DNA of 64,000 bases. Source: Streptomyces sp. NBC_01296 (GTDB lineage Bacteria > Actinomycetota > Actinomycetes > Streptomycetales > Streptomycetaceae). The notes under the pieces were generated by a model. That model was given only the letters and a program-made list of their open reading frames with translations. It did not search any database and was not told the origin of the DNA. Shown piece after piece: positions 44,083 to 51,989 of the stretch; position 1 is the first letter of the stretch, and each line of letters begins with the position of its first letter. Where the stretch lies: NCBI RefSeq assembly GCF_035984415.1, contig NZ_CP130720.1, positions 7,564,001 to 7,628,000 on the forward strand, in the 5' to 3' direction. Position numbers and translations under genes: made by a program.

Positions 44083-44289
44083 ATGGCAACAGGCACCGTG
44101 AAGTGGTTCAACTCGGAGAAGGGGTTCGGCTTCATCCAGCAGGATGACGGCGGCCCCGACGTGTTCGTGCACTTCTCCGCCATCCAGGGCACCGGCTTCA
44201 AGGAGCTGCAGGAGAACCAGAAGGTCGAGTACGACGTCACCCAGGGCCCCAAGGGCCCGCAGGCGGAGAACGTGTACCCCGCCAGGTGA
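44083..44289 (+). CDS. Cold-shock protein (CspA family)
   Basis: 68 residues, the standard length for actinobacterial 7-kDa cold-shock proteins. TGTVKWFNSEKGFGFI contains RNP-1 (KGFGFI) and VFVHFSAI holds RNP-2, forming the single-strand nucleic-acid-binding OB fold. AAGGA lies 7 bp before ATG 44083. A 14-bp-stem terminator follows at 44317. Acts as an RNA chaperone. Confidence 0.97.
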   Translation: MATGTVKWFNSEKGFGFIQQDDGGPDVFVHFSAIQGTGFKELQENQKVEYDVTQGPKGPQAENVYPAR

Positions 44290-44316
44290 CGCCACTTCAC
44301 GAGCTCAGCCCGTGAC

Positions 44317-44349
44317 ATGAGCCCCGCCGGTCGGTCCGGCGGGGCTCAT
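44317..44349. terminator. Terminator after the cold-shock gene
   Basis: ATGAGCCCCGCCGG (44317-44330) is perfectly inverted at 44336-44349 with loop TCGGT. It sits 28 bp beyond the cspA-like stop and 6 bp before the end of the convergent TetR gene, so it can serve both directions. Confidence 0.9.
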
Positions 44350-44354
44350 CGCTG

Positions 44355-44963
44355 TCACGGGGCAGTCGGCCGGGAGCCCGCGCGGTGCAGGGCCAGCAGC
44401 AGCGGCCAGACGTGGTCCGCCAGCTCCGCCGGGGAGCCCGGAACGCTGTCGTGCAGCCAGTCGGCGAGGATCCCGGTGAAGGTCGCGGCCACCGCCGAGG
44501 CCACCAGGTCGGCGTGCGGGGCGCCGGCCGCCGTGCGTTCGGCGCGGGCGCGGGCCCGCAGCTCCCGGTGGAGCCGCTCGCCGAGCGGGCCGCCGCCGCC
44601 CGGCAGGAGCAGGGTGCGGTAGAGGGCCGCATGCGCGTCGGCGTCGGTGAGGAAGCCGGCCAGCGCGGCGGGGGGCCGGGCCGGGGCCCGCGCCCCGGGC
44701 TCCGTCTGCCAGGCGTGCAGGGCGTCGACCGCCGCGTGCACCACCTCGGCGCACGCGTCGACGGCCAGCGCCGGGAGGTCCTCGTAGTGCAGGTAGAACG
44801 TGGCGCGGCCGACCCCCGCCCGGCGGACCACCGCCGAGACGCTGACCTCGCCGAGCGGCCGGTCCGCGCACTCGGCGAGCAGGCTCTCGCGCAGCCGGGC
44901 CTTGGTGCGGGCGGTCCGGGGGTCCTCGGGGTGCGCGGGGCTCACGGGGTGCTCGGGGCTCAC
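44355..44963 (-). CDS. TetR-family transcriptional regulator
   Basis: About 202 residues. The helix-turn-helix is VSAVVRRAGVGRATFYLHYE (about 42-61), followed by a helical ligand domain with AALYRTLLLPGG. GTG 44963 overlaps the DUF1304 stop by GTGA, so translation is coupled; GTG 44945 would shorten it by six residues. The operator at 45357-45386 upstream of this two-gene operon implies autoregulation and control of DUF1304. Confidence 0.88.
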   Translation of the reverse strand: MSPEHPVSPAHPEDPRTARTKARLRESLLAECADRPLGEVSVSAVVRRAGVGRATFYLHYEDLPALAVDACAEVVHAAVDALHAWQTEPGARAPARPPAALAGFLTDADAHAALYRTLLLPGGGGPLGERLHRELRARARAERTAAGAPHADLVASAVAATFTGILADWLHDSVPGSPAELADHVWPLLLALHRAGSRPTAP

Positions 44964-45319
44964 GCGGCCAGCAGCGCCGCGCCCAGGGCGAGTGCGCCGG
45001 GCAGGGCCTGGGCGATCAGGATGCGGCGATTGGCGGTCGCGGCCCCGTACACCCCGGCGACGATCACGCAGACGAGGAAGAAGACCTGCGTGGCGAGCGA
45101 GTCGATGACCAGCGACCAGACCAGGCCGGCGGCCAGGAAGCCGTTGTAGAGGCCCTGGTTGGCGGCGAGCGGTGCGGTGCGGCGGGCGAGGTCCTCGTCG
45201 AACCCGGACAGGGCCCGGCCGGGCGGCCGCTGCCAGAGGAACATCTCCAGGACCAGGAAGTACACGTGCAGCGCGGCGACGACACCGATGAGGACCTGAG
45301 CGACCGTGTGCACGGCCAC
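44960..45319 (-). CDS. DUF1304 membrane protein
   Basis: 119 residues with four membrane helices: VAQVLIGVVAALHVYFLVLEMFLW, then the conserved NQGLYNGFLAAGLVW motif of DUF1304, VFFLVCVIVAGVYGA and LPGALALGAALLAA. GTG start at 45319. First gene of a coupled pair with the TetR regulator. The family is often linked with TetR genes and may be a small transporter; unproven. Confidence 0.9.
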   Translation of the reverse strand: MAVHTVAQVLIGVVAALHVYFLVLEMFLWQRPPGRALSGFDEDLARRTAPLAANQGLYNGFLAAGLVWSLVIDSLATQVFFLVCVIVAGVYGAATANRRILIAQALPGALALGAALLAA

Positions 45320-45356
45320 CTCCGTTTCGCGGGCTGTTGAATCGGGCGCCGGCGGG

Positions 45357-45386
45357 CGACTTCCTGGACAACTGTACAGGAAGTCG
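45357..45386. promoter_or_regulatory. Near-perfect palindrome, probable TetR operator
   Basis: CGACTTCCTG (45357-45366) and CAGGAAGTCG (45377-45386) are exact inverted copies around GACAACTGTA; the inner bases add ACA/TGT pairing, so the 30-bp site is nearly continuous. It sits 38 bp upstream of DUF1304-tetR and 40 bp upstream of the divergent BtrH-like gene, so it could control both. Confidence 0.8.
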
Positions 45387-45425
45387 GTGTGCGGTCACCC
45401 GAACGGGCGCGGCTACGCTGGCCGC

Positions 45426-46424
45426 ATGACCCCCCTCGTCCATTCGGACTTCGGCACCGGCCGCCACCGCGAGGCCTCGCTCATCCGCCACGCCCTCGGG
45501 AGCGTGCACGACGAGGTGCTGGTCGCGGGCCTCGCGGGCGGTATCGGCTTCATGTACTTCGTCTTCGAGTACGCGGGCCACCCGCCGATGCCGACGATCG
45601 TCGCCCAGGCCCACCCCCAGCCCTGGGTGCAGACGGCTCTGGGCCGGCTGCACGTCCCGTACGAGGCCACGCGCAGCACCAAACCCCGCTGGGGGCGGAT
45701 GTGCGCCGCCCTCGACGACGGGCATCCGGTGTTCTGCACGGTCGACCGGTCCCGGCTGCCCTGGCACCAGGGCGTTGCGGAGATGGCGGGCGCGGATCCG
45801 TACACCGTGGTCGTGGTGGGCTACGAGGGCGCCGAGGGCGAGACCCTGTACGTCGAGGACGGGGCCGATGTCCCGTACCGGATCGGCCGGGAGGAGTTCG
45901 GCGCCGCCTGGACGGGGCACCGCAAGGGTCACCACCAGATGGTGGTGCCCACCGGGCCGGCCACCGCCGAGCCGGACCTCGACGAGGCCGTCGCCACCAC
46001 CGCCGCCCGGCTCACCGGGCCGGTGCTCGGCAACCAGTTCGACGTCAACTTCGGCTTCTCCGGCATGGCGAAGTTCGCCGCGCAGCTGCGGGACACCGGC
46101 ACCAAGACGGGCTGGGAGCGGCGGTTCGCCGGCCCGGAGGCGTTCCGGGTGGGCACCGGGCGGCTGTACGCCTGCCTGGAGGAGGAGTGGACCGCCCCCG
46201 GCGCCACCCGGCCGCTGTACGCCGACTTCCTCGACCTCGCCGGGCGGCCGGAGGCGGCCTCGCTCCTGCGGGACTCCGCCCGGCACTGGTCGGAGCTGGC
46301 TGCCCTGGCCCGTACGGCCGACCCGGACTCCGGCGCCGGCGGGCGGCGGGCCCTGTTCGACGCGTGCGCCGACCTGGTGGACCGCTCGCTGGACCTGGAG
46401 CGCCGGGCCGTCGCCCTGTTCTGA
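45426..46424 (+). CDS. BtrH N-terminal-domain / DUF4872 protein
   Basis: 332 residues matching BtrH_N plus DUF4872: GRHREASLIRHALGS with the fold-defining GLAGGIGFMYF, VFCTVDRSRLPWHQ, DPYTVVVVGYEG and LYVEDGADVPYRIG. BtrH in butirosin biosynthesis transfers an acyl side chain with a papain-like fold; here the substrate is unknown. ATG 45426 has TACGCT 7 bp upstream and no Shine-Dalgarno, suggesting a leaderless mRNA. No other aminoglycoside genes are nearby. Confidence 0.75.
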   Translation: MTPLVHSDFGTGRHREASLIRHALGSVHDEVLVAGLAGGIGFMYFVFEYAGHPPMPTIVAQAHPQPWVQTALGRLHVPYEATRSTKPRWGRMCAALDDGHPVFCTVDRSRLPWHQGVAEMAGADPYTVVVVGYEGAEGETLYVEDGADVPYRIGREEFGAAWTGHRKGHHQMVVPTGPATAEPDLDEAVATTAARLTGPVLGNQFDVNFGFSGMAKFAAQLRDTGTKTGWERRFAGPEAFRVGTGRLYACLEEEWTAPGATRPLYADFLDLAGRPEAASLLRDSARHWSELAALARTADPDSGAGGRRALFDACADLVDRSLDLERRAVALF

Positions 46425-46467
46425 GCCGTACGGGCCCCGCGAAGGGCCGGCTCTGCTCCTGCGCCGG

Positions 46468-46671
46468 TTACTCCTCCTGGATCCGGATGGCGGCGACCGG
46501 GCAGGCGCGGGCGGCCTCGCGGAGCAGCGGGCTGCCGTTGCCGTCCTCCCGGCCCGGGAGCAACCGGCTGAAGCCGTCGTCGTCCTGGGTGAACACGTCG
46601 GGCGCGGTCAGGGCGCACTGCCCGGCGCCGATGCAGACGGCCGTGTCGATGTCGATGCGCTGTGGCGACAT
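46468..46671 (-). CDS. [3Fe-4S] ferredoxin, P450 redox partner
   Basis: 67 residues with Cys13 and Cys19 (CIGAGQC) and Cys57 (ACPVAAI), the three-cysteine pattern of SoyB-like [3Fe-4S] ferredoxins that lack the fourth ligand. It starts 6 bp after the P450 stop and should deliver electrons to that enzyme in the cytosol. Confidence 0.92.
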   Translation of the reverse strand: MSPQRIDIDTAVCIGAGQCALTAPDVFTQDDDGFSRLLPGREDGNGSPLLREAARACPVAAIRIQEE

Positions 46672-46676
46672 GCCTC

Positions 46677-47864
46677 TCACCATGCCACGGGGAGTTCGAC
46701 CATGCCCTGGATGGTGTCGCCGGGCCGGAACGGGATCCGGTCCGGTTCGGCCGCCAGCCGCAGCCCCGGCAGCCGGGCGAAGAGCGTCCCCAGGGCGATC
46801 TCCATCTCGGCCCGGGCCAGGTTCTGCCCGAGGCACTGGTGGACACCGAAGCCGAACCCGACGTGGTGCCGGGCGGGCCGGTGCCAGTCCAGTGCGTCGG
46901 GCTCCTCGAACACCGCCGCGTCCCGGTTGATGACGGAGGTGGAGAAGATCACCCCGTCGTCCGCGCGGACCGTCACCCCGCCGATCTCGATGTCCTCCGT
47001 CGCCACCCGCAGCATCCCGTCCGCGATGGACAGGAAGCGCATCAGCTCCTCCACGGCCACCGAGATCAGCGAGGGGTCGGCGCGCAGCTCGGCCAGCTGC
47101 TCCGGGTGCCGCAGCAGGGTGAACGTACCGAGCGAGATCATGTTCGCCGTGGTCTCGTGCCCCGCGATCAGCAGGATCGCGGCCAGCGAGACCAGCTCGT
47201 CGATATCGGTCTCACCGGTCTCCAGGCGCCGCTCGACGAGCTCGTCCAGCAGCCCGTCGCCCCGGTGCGTGCGCTTGCGCTCGATCAGATCGGCCAGGTA
47301 CCCGTTGATCTGGGACCGCGCGTCCTCCACGTCGGCGAGCTCCGGTCCGCGCAGCAGCCGCCGGGACTGCGCCTCGAAGAACTCGTGGTCCTCGTAGGGG
47401 ACTCCGAGCAGGGCGCAGATCACCATCGAGGGCACGGGCAGGGCGAAGGAGCTGACCAGCTCGGCCTCCGGCCCCCTGGCGATCATGTCGTCGATCAGCC
47501 GGTCCACCGTCTGGCGGATCGCGGGCCGCAGCGCCGCCGTTCGCTTCAGGGTGAAGCTCGGGATGAGCATCCGGCGCTGGGTGTTGTGCACGGGGTCGTC
47601 CACGCCGAGCAGGGCCGTGCGGCGGTTCTGCAGGCCTTTGAACCGCTTCGTGGGGGCGGGGAAGGCCTCGTTCTGCCGGTCGGCCGAGAGCCGTCCGTCG
47701 GAGAGCAGGGCGCGCGCCTCGGCGTGCCCGGTGACCACCCAGACCGAGCGGCCGTCGAAGAGGGTGACCCGGGAGAGCGGCCGGCCCTCGCGGAGGGGTT
47801 GGTAGGCGGCCGGCGGGTGGTAGGGGCAGGTCCGGTCCTGAGGAAAGGCAACGGTTTCTGGCAT
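46677..47864 (-). CDS. Cytochrome P450, CYP105-like
   Basis: 395 residues. I-helix AGHETTANM, K-helix region EELMRFLSIADG and heme motif FGFGVHQCLGQN with Cys344 identify a functional P450; LTxxxF-type FALPVPSMVICALLGVPYEDH is typical of CYP105. In the ExxR motif the residues read EELMR. ATG 47864 follows GAGGTGCTGC. Together with the downstream ferredoxin it forms a standard Streptomyces xenobiotic or tailoring hydroxylase unit. An inverted repeat lies in its promoter region (47930-47961). Confidence 0.93.
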   Translation of the reverse strand: MPETVAFPQDRTCPYHPPAAYQPLREGRPLSRVTLFDGRSVWVVTGHAEARALLSDGRLSADRQNEAFPAPTKRFKGLQNRRTALLGVDDPVHNTQRRMLIPSFTLKRTAALRPAIRQTVDRLIDDMIARGPEAELVSSFALPVPSMVICALLGVPYEDHEFFEAQSRRLLRGPELADVEDARSQINGYLADLIERKRTHRGDGLLDELVERRLETGETDIDELVSLAAILLIAGHETTANMISLGTFTLLRHPEQLAELRADPSLISVAVEELMRFLSIADGMLRVATEDIEIGGVTVRADDGVIFSTSVINRDAAVFEEPDALDWHRPARHHVGFGFGVHQCLGQNLARAEMEIALGTLFARLPGLRLAAEPDRIPFRPGDTIQGMVELPVAW

Positions 47865-47929
47865 GCAGCACCTCGTAAGCATGGTTCCGTGTGTCCGTCT
47901 CACCGGAACCCATTACATGCCCTAGGCAC

Positions 47930-47961
47930 CTATCTGACCTATGCCAGTTTCGGCCAGATAG
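47930..47961. promoter_or_regulatory. CTATCTG/CAGATAG inverted repeat upstream of the P450
   Basis: CTATCTG (47930-47936) and CAGATAG (47955-47961), spaced 18 bp, lie in the AT-richer 136-bp gap between the P450 start and the end of the thioredoxin-like gene. The half sites are one helical turn pair apart, as for a dimeric repressor. The regulator is not identified in the window. Confidence 0.4.
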
Positions 47962-48000
47962 CCCACTTTGGCCCGCCCGTCCTGGTGGCCGTCGAGCCGC

Positions 48001-48339
48001 TCAGAGGTGGGCGTCCAGGAACTCCCGCAGCTCCGCGCGGCTCATCGCGCCGGCCCGGCTCGCCACGGCCTCGCCGCCTTGGACGAGGACGACGGTGGGC
48101 GCGCCGGTCACGCCGTATCGCCTGGTCGGCTCGGGGCAGCGGGTCATGTCGGTGCGCACGGCCGTCAGCCGCGTGCCGTACTCCTCGGCCGCCTCGGCCA
48201 CGAGCGCGTCCATCGCCCGGCAGCCTTCCAGGGCCTTGGGCCAGGTCCCGATGAAGTAGGCGAGAACCGGCCCCTGCGCCATACCGAGGATGAAGTCGAA
48301 CTCCTGGTTCTCCAGCGGCTGGTGTACCCGACGTGTCAT
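48001..48339 (-). CDS. Thioredoxin-fold protein lacking the CXXC motif
   Basis: 112 residues with thioredoxin topology: GPVLAYFIGTWPKALEGCRA takes the place of WCGPC, then LTAVRTDMTRCPEPTRRYGV and the cis-proline loop VTGAPTVVLVQGGE. The active site has only one cysteine (EGCRA) and no CXXC, so ordinary disulfide reduction is not expected; it may bind proteins or use one thiol. ATG 48339 follows AGGAG. It is transcribed toward the P450-ferredoxin pair. Confidence 0.75.
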   Translation of the reverse strand: MTRRVHQPLENQEFDFILGMAQGPVLAYFIGTWPKALEGCRAMDALVAEAAEEYGTRLTAVRTDMTRCPEPTRRYGVTGAPTVVLVQGGEAVASRAGAMSRAELREFLDAHL

Positions 48340-48579
48340 GGGTGGTGCTCCTGCTTCGTGTGCCGAGTGGCCGTGGCCGGTCGGCCCCATCATCGCCGCC
48401 GGCTCGGCCGAGCCCGAAATCCCGTCCGGAACGGGTGTTTCCGCCAAGGGGCGGGACCGTTTGGCGGGGGTTGTGCCCAGGCCGTTCGGCCGATGCTCCA
48501 GGGGCGTTCGGGTGGGCTGGGGCAGCTGCGGGTCTTCCTGTATGTTGCGCACGGCATTTTCGCCGTCAGAGGGCTGATC

Positions 48580-48597
48580 GCCTTGCATATGCGAGGC
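48580..48597. promoter_or_regulatory. Palindrome upstream of the lipoprotein/DyP operon
   Basis: GCCTTGCATATGCGAGGC is an 18-bp palindrome with one mismatched pair, centred on GCATATGC, 31 bp before the start at 48629. It is the only evident regulatory sequence in the 289-bp gap 48340-48628, which contains no gene. Confidence 0.5.
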
Positions 48598-48628
48598 AGT
48601 TGATCGGCGTGGTCGGGAGGGGTCGTCC

Positions 48629-49306
48629 ATGGAACGTCGCAGGAACCTCGAGAGAGCCCGGGCAGTTCGGGGAGCGCGCGGACTTCGGGAAGTTCGCCGA
48701 CCGGGCCTCGCGCTTGCGGCGGGCGCGCTGGTTCTCGCCGGCTGCGGCACGTCGGCGGACGGGAAGGACGCCGAGGCGGGGACGGCGGCTTCGGCCTCTA
48801 CCTCTGCGGGCGCCTCTGCAGGCGCGTCCGCGAAGGCTTCCGTCACCCCGCTGAAGCCCGGCGAGGTGCGCGTGGGCGGCGAGGTCGGCAAGCCCTACAC
48901 CCTCACCCTCGCCGACCTGCGCAAGCTGCCCCAGACCTCGGCGGCGGTGAAGTTCACCAGCGCCAAGGGCGATCAGGAGCACACGTACCAGGGCGTGCCG
49001 CTGCACGAGGTGCTGAAGACGGCGGAGCCGCGCTTCGACCAGAGCAAGAAGAACGGCCAGCTCCGCGGGGTGGTCGCCGCGACCGGCGGCGGCGACTACC
49101 GCGCCGTCTTCGCCTGGGCCGAGCTCGACCCCGGCTTCTCCAAGAGCCAGATCCTCCTCGCGGTCTCCGAGGACGGCGTGCCCTTCGACGACGCGGCCGG
49201 ACCGCGCCTGGTCGTACCGCAGGACACCAAGGGCGGCCGGTACGTGTCCGAGCTGAACCAGCTGTGGGTCGGGGTCGTCGACCCGGTGGTCGACGGGGCG
49301 AAGTGA
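48629..49306 (+). CDS. Lipoprotein with oxidoreductase molybdopterin-binding fold
   Basis: 225 residues. An unusually long basic N-region (MERRRNLERARAVRGARGLR) precedes the hydrophobic core and the lipobox LVLAGC. After an Ala/Ser linker, VRVGGEVGKPYTLTLADLRKLP and EHTYQGVPLHEVLKTAEPRF, then LLAVSEDGVPFDDAAGPRLVVPQD show the sulfite-oxidase-like molybdopterin-binding fold. The cofactor-ligating cysteine of true sulfite oxidases is not evident. GGGAGGGG precedes ATG 48629. It overlaps the DyP gene by GTGA. Confidence 0.75.
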   Translation: MERRRNLERARAVRGARGLREVRRPGLALAAGALVLAGCGTSADGKDAEAGTAASASTSAGASAGASAKASVTPLKPGEVRVGGEVGKPYTLTLADLRKLPQTSAAVKFTSAKGDQEHTYQGVPLHEVLKTAEPRFDQSKKNGQLRGVVAATGGGDYRAVFAWAELDPGFSKSQILLAVSEDGVPFDDAAGPRLVVPQDTKGGRYVSELNQLWVGVVDPVVDGAK

Positions 49307-50637
49307 CGGTGGAGGCCGACGAGTCCGGCAGCGGCCGGTCCCGGGTCGCCCGCCGGGCCCTGCTCGGAGCCGGCGGACTGGCCGCCCTGGCCGCGGGCGG
49401 CGCCGTACTGACCACGGCCGGCGCCCGGATCGGGGAGCCGCGGCCCGCCTCCGTCATCCCCTTCCACGGCCCGCACCAGGCCGGGATCCTGACCCGGCGC
49501 CAGCCGTACGCCCACCTCGCCGCCTTCGACCTCGGGCCCGGCACCGACCGGGCGGGGGCCGCCGCCCTGCTGCGCACATGGACCGGGGCGGCCGCCCGGA
49601 TGAGCCGCGGGGAGCCGCCGACCGGGGCAGGGGGCGGGGCCGACGTCGCTGCGGGTGCCGGTGCGGGCTCCGGGGCCGGGAACGACACGGGCGTCGCCCT
49701 CGGCGCCGGCCCGGCCGCGCTCACCGCCACCTTCGGCTTCGGGGCCGGCCTCTTCGACCGGCTCGGGCTGGCCGCCGCCCGGCCGCAGGCCCTCGCCCCG
49801 CTGCCCGCCTTCCCGGACGACCGGCTGGATCCCGCCCGCTGCGGCGGCGACCTGCTGGTGCAGATCGGCGCCGACGACCCGTTCGTCGCGGTGCACGCCC
49901 TGCGCACCCTGCAGCGGCTGGCCCGGGGCGCGGCGCGGACCCGTTGGGTGATGTCCGGTTTCACCCGGCCGCCCGGGGCGGGTGCGGCCGCCGGCTCCGG
50001 GTCCGGGTCCGGGACCGGGACCGGGACCGGCTCCGGGTCCGGAACCCACCGGAACCTGATGGGCCAGCTCGACGGCACCGCCAACCCGGCCCCGGCCGAC
50101 GACCCCGCCCAGCGGTCCCGGATCCTCGTCACCGGCCCCGACGCGCCCGCCTGGCTGGCCGGCGGCTCGTACGTGGTCGTACGCCGGATCCGGATGCTCC
50201 TCGACACCTGGGAGGGGCTGCCCGTCGACCACCGCGAACAGGCCGTGGGGCGGCGCGTGGCCGACGGCGCCCCGCTGACCGGCGGCACCGAGCGCACCCC
50301 CGTGGACCTGGACGCCGCCCGGTCCGACGGGATCCCCGTCATCGCGACCAACGCCCACATCCGGCTGGCCGCGCCGCGGACCAACGCCGGGGCGACGATG
50401 CTCAGGCGCGGCTGGTCGTACTACGACGGCCTGCGACCCGACGGGACGCCGGACGCGGGCCTGCTCTTCGTCGCCTGGCAGGCCGACCCCCGAACGGGCT
50501 TCGTCCCCGTCCAGCAGCGGCTGGCCCGGGGCGACGCCCTCGCGCGCTACATCGAGCACGAGGCGTCCGGCCTGTTCGCCGTGCCGGGCGGGGCCGCGCC
50601 GGGGGAGTACGTAGGGCAGCGCCTGCTCTTGGGCTGA
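49303..50637 (+). CDS. Tat-exported Dyp-type heme peroxidase
   Basis: 444 residues from GTG 49303, translationally coupled to the lipoprotein gene. The signal SRVARRALLGAGGLAALAAGG is a twin-arginine leader. The DyP core has GQLDGTANP (the GxxDG distal Asp motif), WLAGGSYVVVRRIRM and a proximal-histidine region NAHIRLAAP, as in EfeB-like enzymes. A Ser/Gly/Thr-Gly low-complexity stretch, coded by in-frame hexamers around 49995-50045, is inserted before the GxxDG motif. Extracellular peroxidase, possibly working with the coupled lipoprotein. Confidence 0.9.
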   Translation: MTVEADESGSGRSRVARRALLGAGGLAALAAGGAVLTTAGARIGEPRPASVIPFHGPHQAGILTRRQPYAHLAAFDLGPGTDRAGAAALLRTWTGAAARMSRGEPPTGAGGGADVAAGAGAGSGAGNDTGVALGAGPAALTATFGFGAGLFDRLGLAAARPQALAPLPAFPDDRLDPARCGGDLLVQIGADDPFVAVHALRTLQRLARGAARTRWVMSGFTRPPGAGAAAGSGSGSGTGTGTGSGSGTHRNLMGQLDGTANPAPADDPAQRSRILVTGPDAPAWLAGGSYVVVRRIRMLLDTWEGLPVDHREQAVGRRVADGAPLTGGTERTPVDLDAARSDGIPVIATNAHIRLAAPRTNAGATMLRRGWSYYDGLRPDGTPDAGLLFVAWQADPRTGFVPVQQRLARGDALARYIEHEASGLFAVPGGAAPGEYVGQRLLLG

Positions 50638-50707
50638 GGCCGGACCGCCCCCGGCAGGCCGAGGCCCTCGGGGCTCGTTGTCAGTGGTGCCTGTGAAGCT
50701 GGGCGGT

Positions 50708-50977
50708 ATGGACGACAGGATGCTCCGGCGCCGGGTCTACGGCGCCGACCACGACGACCCCGACCCCGGCCCGCGCCCCGGCCATGTCTACGGCGAACTC
50801 GTGGGCGGCCCCCTCGACGGGCTCCTGCTGGACATCACGGGCTGGAGTTCGCCCCAACTCGCCGAGGAGGCCCGGCTCCCCACCGAGATAGGGCGCTACG
50901 GCGCCGGCGGCCGCGCCCACTACCGGCGCCGCGCGGCCGACCCGGACCACTGGGACTGGTCGGGCGACAGCCGGTGA
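50708..50977 (+). CDS. Small acidic hypothetical protein
   Basis: 89 residues from ATG 50708. It has GHVYGELVGGPLDGLLLDITGW, a pattern seen in small Streptomyces proteins of unknown function, and ends DHWDWSGDSR. No secretion signal or known motif. It might be read from its own promoter; the coding quality is fair. Confidence 0.55.
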   Translation: MDDRMLRRRVYGADHDDPDPGPRPGHVYGELVGGPLDGLLLDITGWSSPQLAEEARLPTEIGRYGAGGRAHYRRRAADPDHWDWSGDSR

Positions 50978-51005
50978 CCCGGCCCGTGATCCCGGTGGCG
51001 GGGCG

Positions 51006-51380
51006 TCAGCCGGCGGCGCCGCGGCTCACGTTCCGGGCCCACAGGACCAGCGGGAGCTGAAGCGGCAGCCGGGCGATCGTCACGGCCTGCACGGCGGGGG
51101 AGCGGCGGCGGGCGTCGACGGCCATCTTCACGTTCGCGGGGAACACCCCGACGAAGAACGCCGCCGCGGCCAGCGCCGCGACCCGGCGGGTCCGCGGATG
51201 GGCGACACCGGCGGCGAGCACCAGCTCGGCCGCGCCGCTCGCGTACGTCCACTGCCGGGCGGTGCCGGGCAGGGCGCTCGGGACGGTCGCGTCGAACTGC
51301 TTCGGCGCGACCGCGTGGGCGAGGCCCGCGGTCGCCAGCAGGCCGGCGAGCAGGGCAGGGGAAGAAGGGGTGCGGGGCAT
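51006..51380 (-). CDS. DoxX-like four-helix membrane protein
   Basis: 124 residues with DoxX/DUF417-like layout: PALLAGLLATAGLAHAVAPKQFD, ASGAAELVLAAGVAHPRTRR, ALAAAAFFVGVFPANVKMAV and a final helix. ATG 51380 with AGAGGACC upstream. It is divergent from the ECF42/DGPF pair, and the shared gap contains a 9-bp hairpin (AGATTTCTT, 51448-51468). Confidence 0.8.
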   Translation of the reverse strand: MPRTPSSPALLAGLLATAGLAHAVAPKQFDATVPSALPGTARQWTYASGAAELVLAAGVAHPRTRRVAALAAAAFFVGVFPANVKMAVDARRRSPAVQAVTIARLPLQLPLVLWARNVSRGAAG

Positions 51381-51477
51381 CGGAAGGTCCTCTCGGAGGG
51401 GCCGGAGCCCCGCGATCCTACTCGCGGGTAGGGCCTTTGGGGCCGGAAGATTTCTTTTGAAGAAATCTCCGGGGAGC

Positions 51478-51504
51478 TGTCGATCCGGGCGTCTCCCGTT
51501 CGAC
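51478..51504 (+). promoter_or_regulatory. Probable ECF42-dependent promoter
   Basis: TGTCGA (51478-51483) and CGAC (51501-51504) are separated by exactly 17 bp. These match, from memory, the -35 TGTCGA and -10 CGA/TC elements described for ECF42 sigma factors, and the site lies 52 bp before the DGPF gene, which is the usual target beside the sigma gene. Autoregulation of the pair is thus likely. Confidence 0.65.
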
Positions 51505-51555
51505 GCAGGAGTGAGAGGCGGGGAAAGCCCCCGCCCGTCCGACCGAGGAGTCACC

Positions 51556-51915
51556 GTGCCGCGTTTCCTTTCCATGATCCGTATCGACGAGCAGGCCCTT
51601 CCCTCCGACACCGAGTTCCCGCCCGAGTTCGGGCAGCGGATGGGCGCACTGATGGAGGAGATCACCAAGGCCGGGGTCATGCTGGACACCGCCGGGCTGC
51701 TCCCGACCTCCGAGGGGACCCGGGTGACCTGGTCCGGCGGCAAGCTGAGCTACACCGACGGGCCCTTCACCGAGACCAAGGAGGTCGTCGGCGGCTACGC
51801 GATCCTCCAGGCCAAGGACAAGGCCGAGGCGCTGGAGTGGACGAAGCGGTTCCTCGAGATCCACCCCGTGGAGTGGACGGTCGGCGCCGAGCTGCGCCAG
51901 ATCGACGAGGGCTGA
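51556..51915 (+). CDS. YCII-related / DGPF-domain protein
   Basis: 119 residues from GTG 51556 after GAGGAG. The DGPF signature is present as YTDGPFTETKEVVGGYAILQ (about 70-89), in a ferredoxin-like fold with the YCII catalytic-like His/Asp not obvious. It is the standard partner of ECF42 sigma factors and is followed after 74 bp by that sigma gene. Its biochemical role is unknown. Confidence 0.92.
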   Translation: MPRFLSMIRIDEQALPSDTEFPPEFGQRMGALMEEITKAGVMLDTAGLLPTSEGTRVTWSGGKLSYTDGPFTETKEVVGGYAILQAKDKAEALEWTKRFLEIHPVEWTVGAELRQIDEG

Positions 51916-51989
51916 CCGCACGCGGCGGCGCCTCGCGCCGCGCCGGTACGTCGCGCGTTTGCCCTGCCCCGTCACGGCTGCTCTGATGG

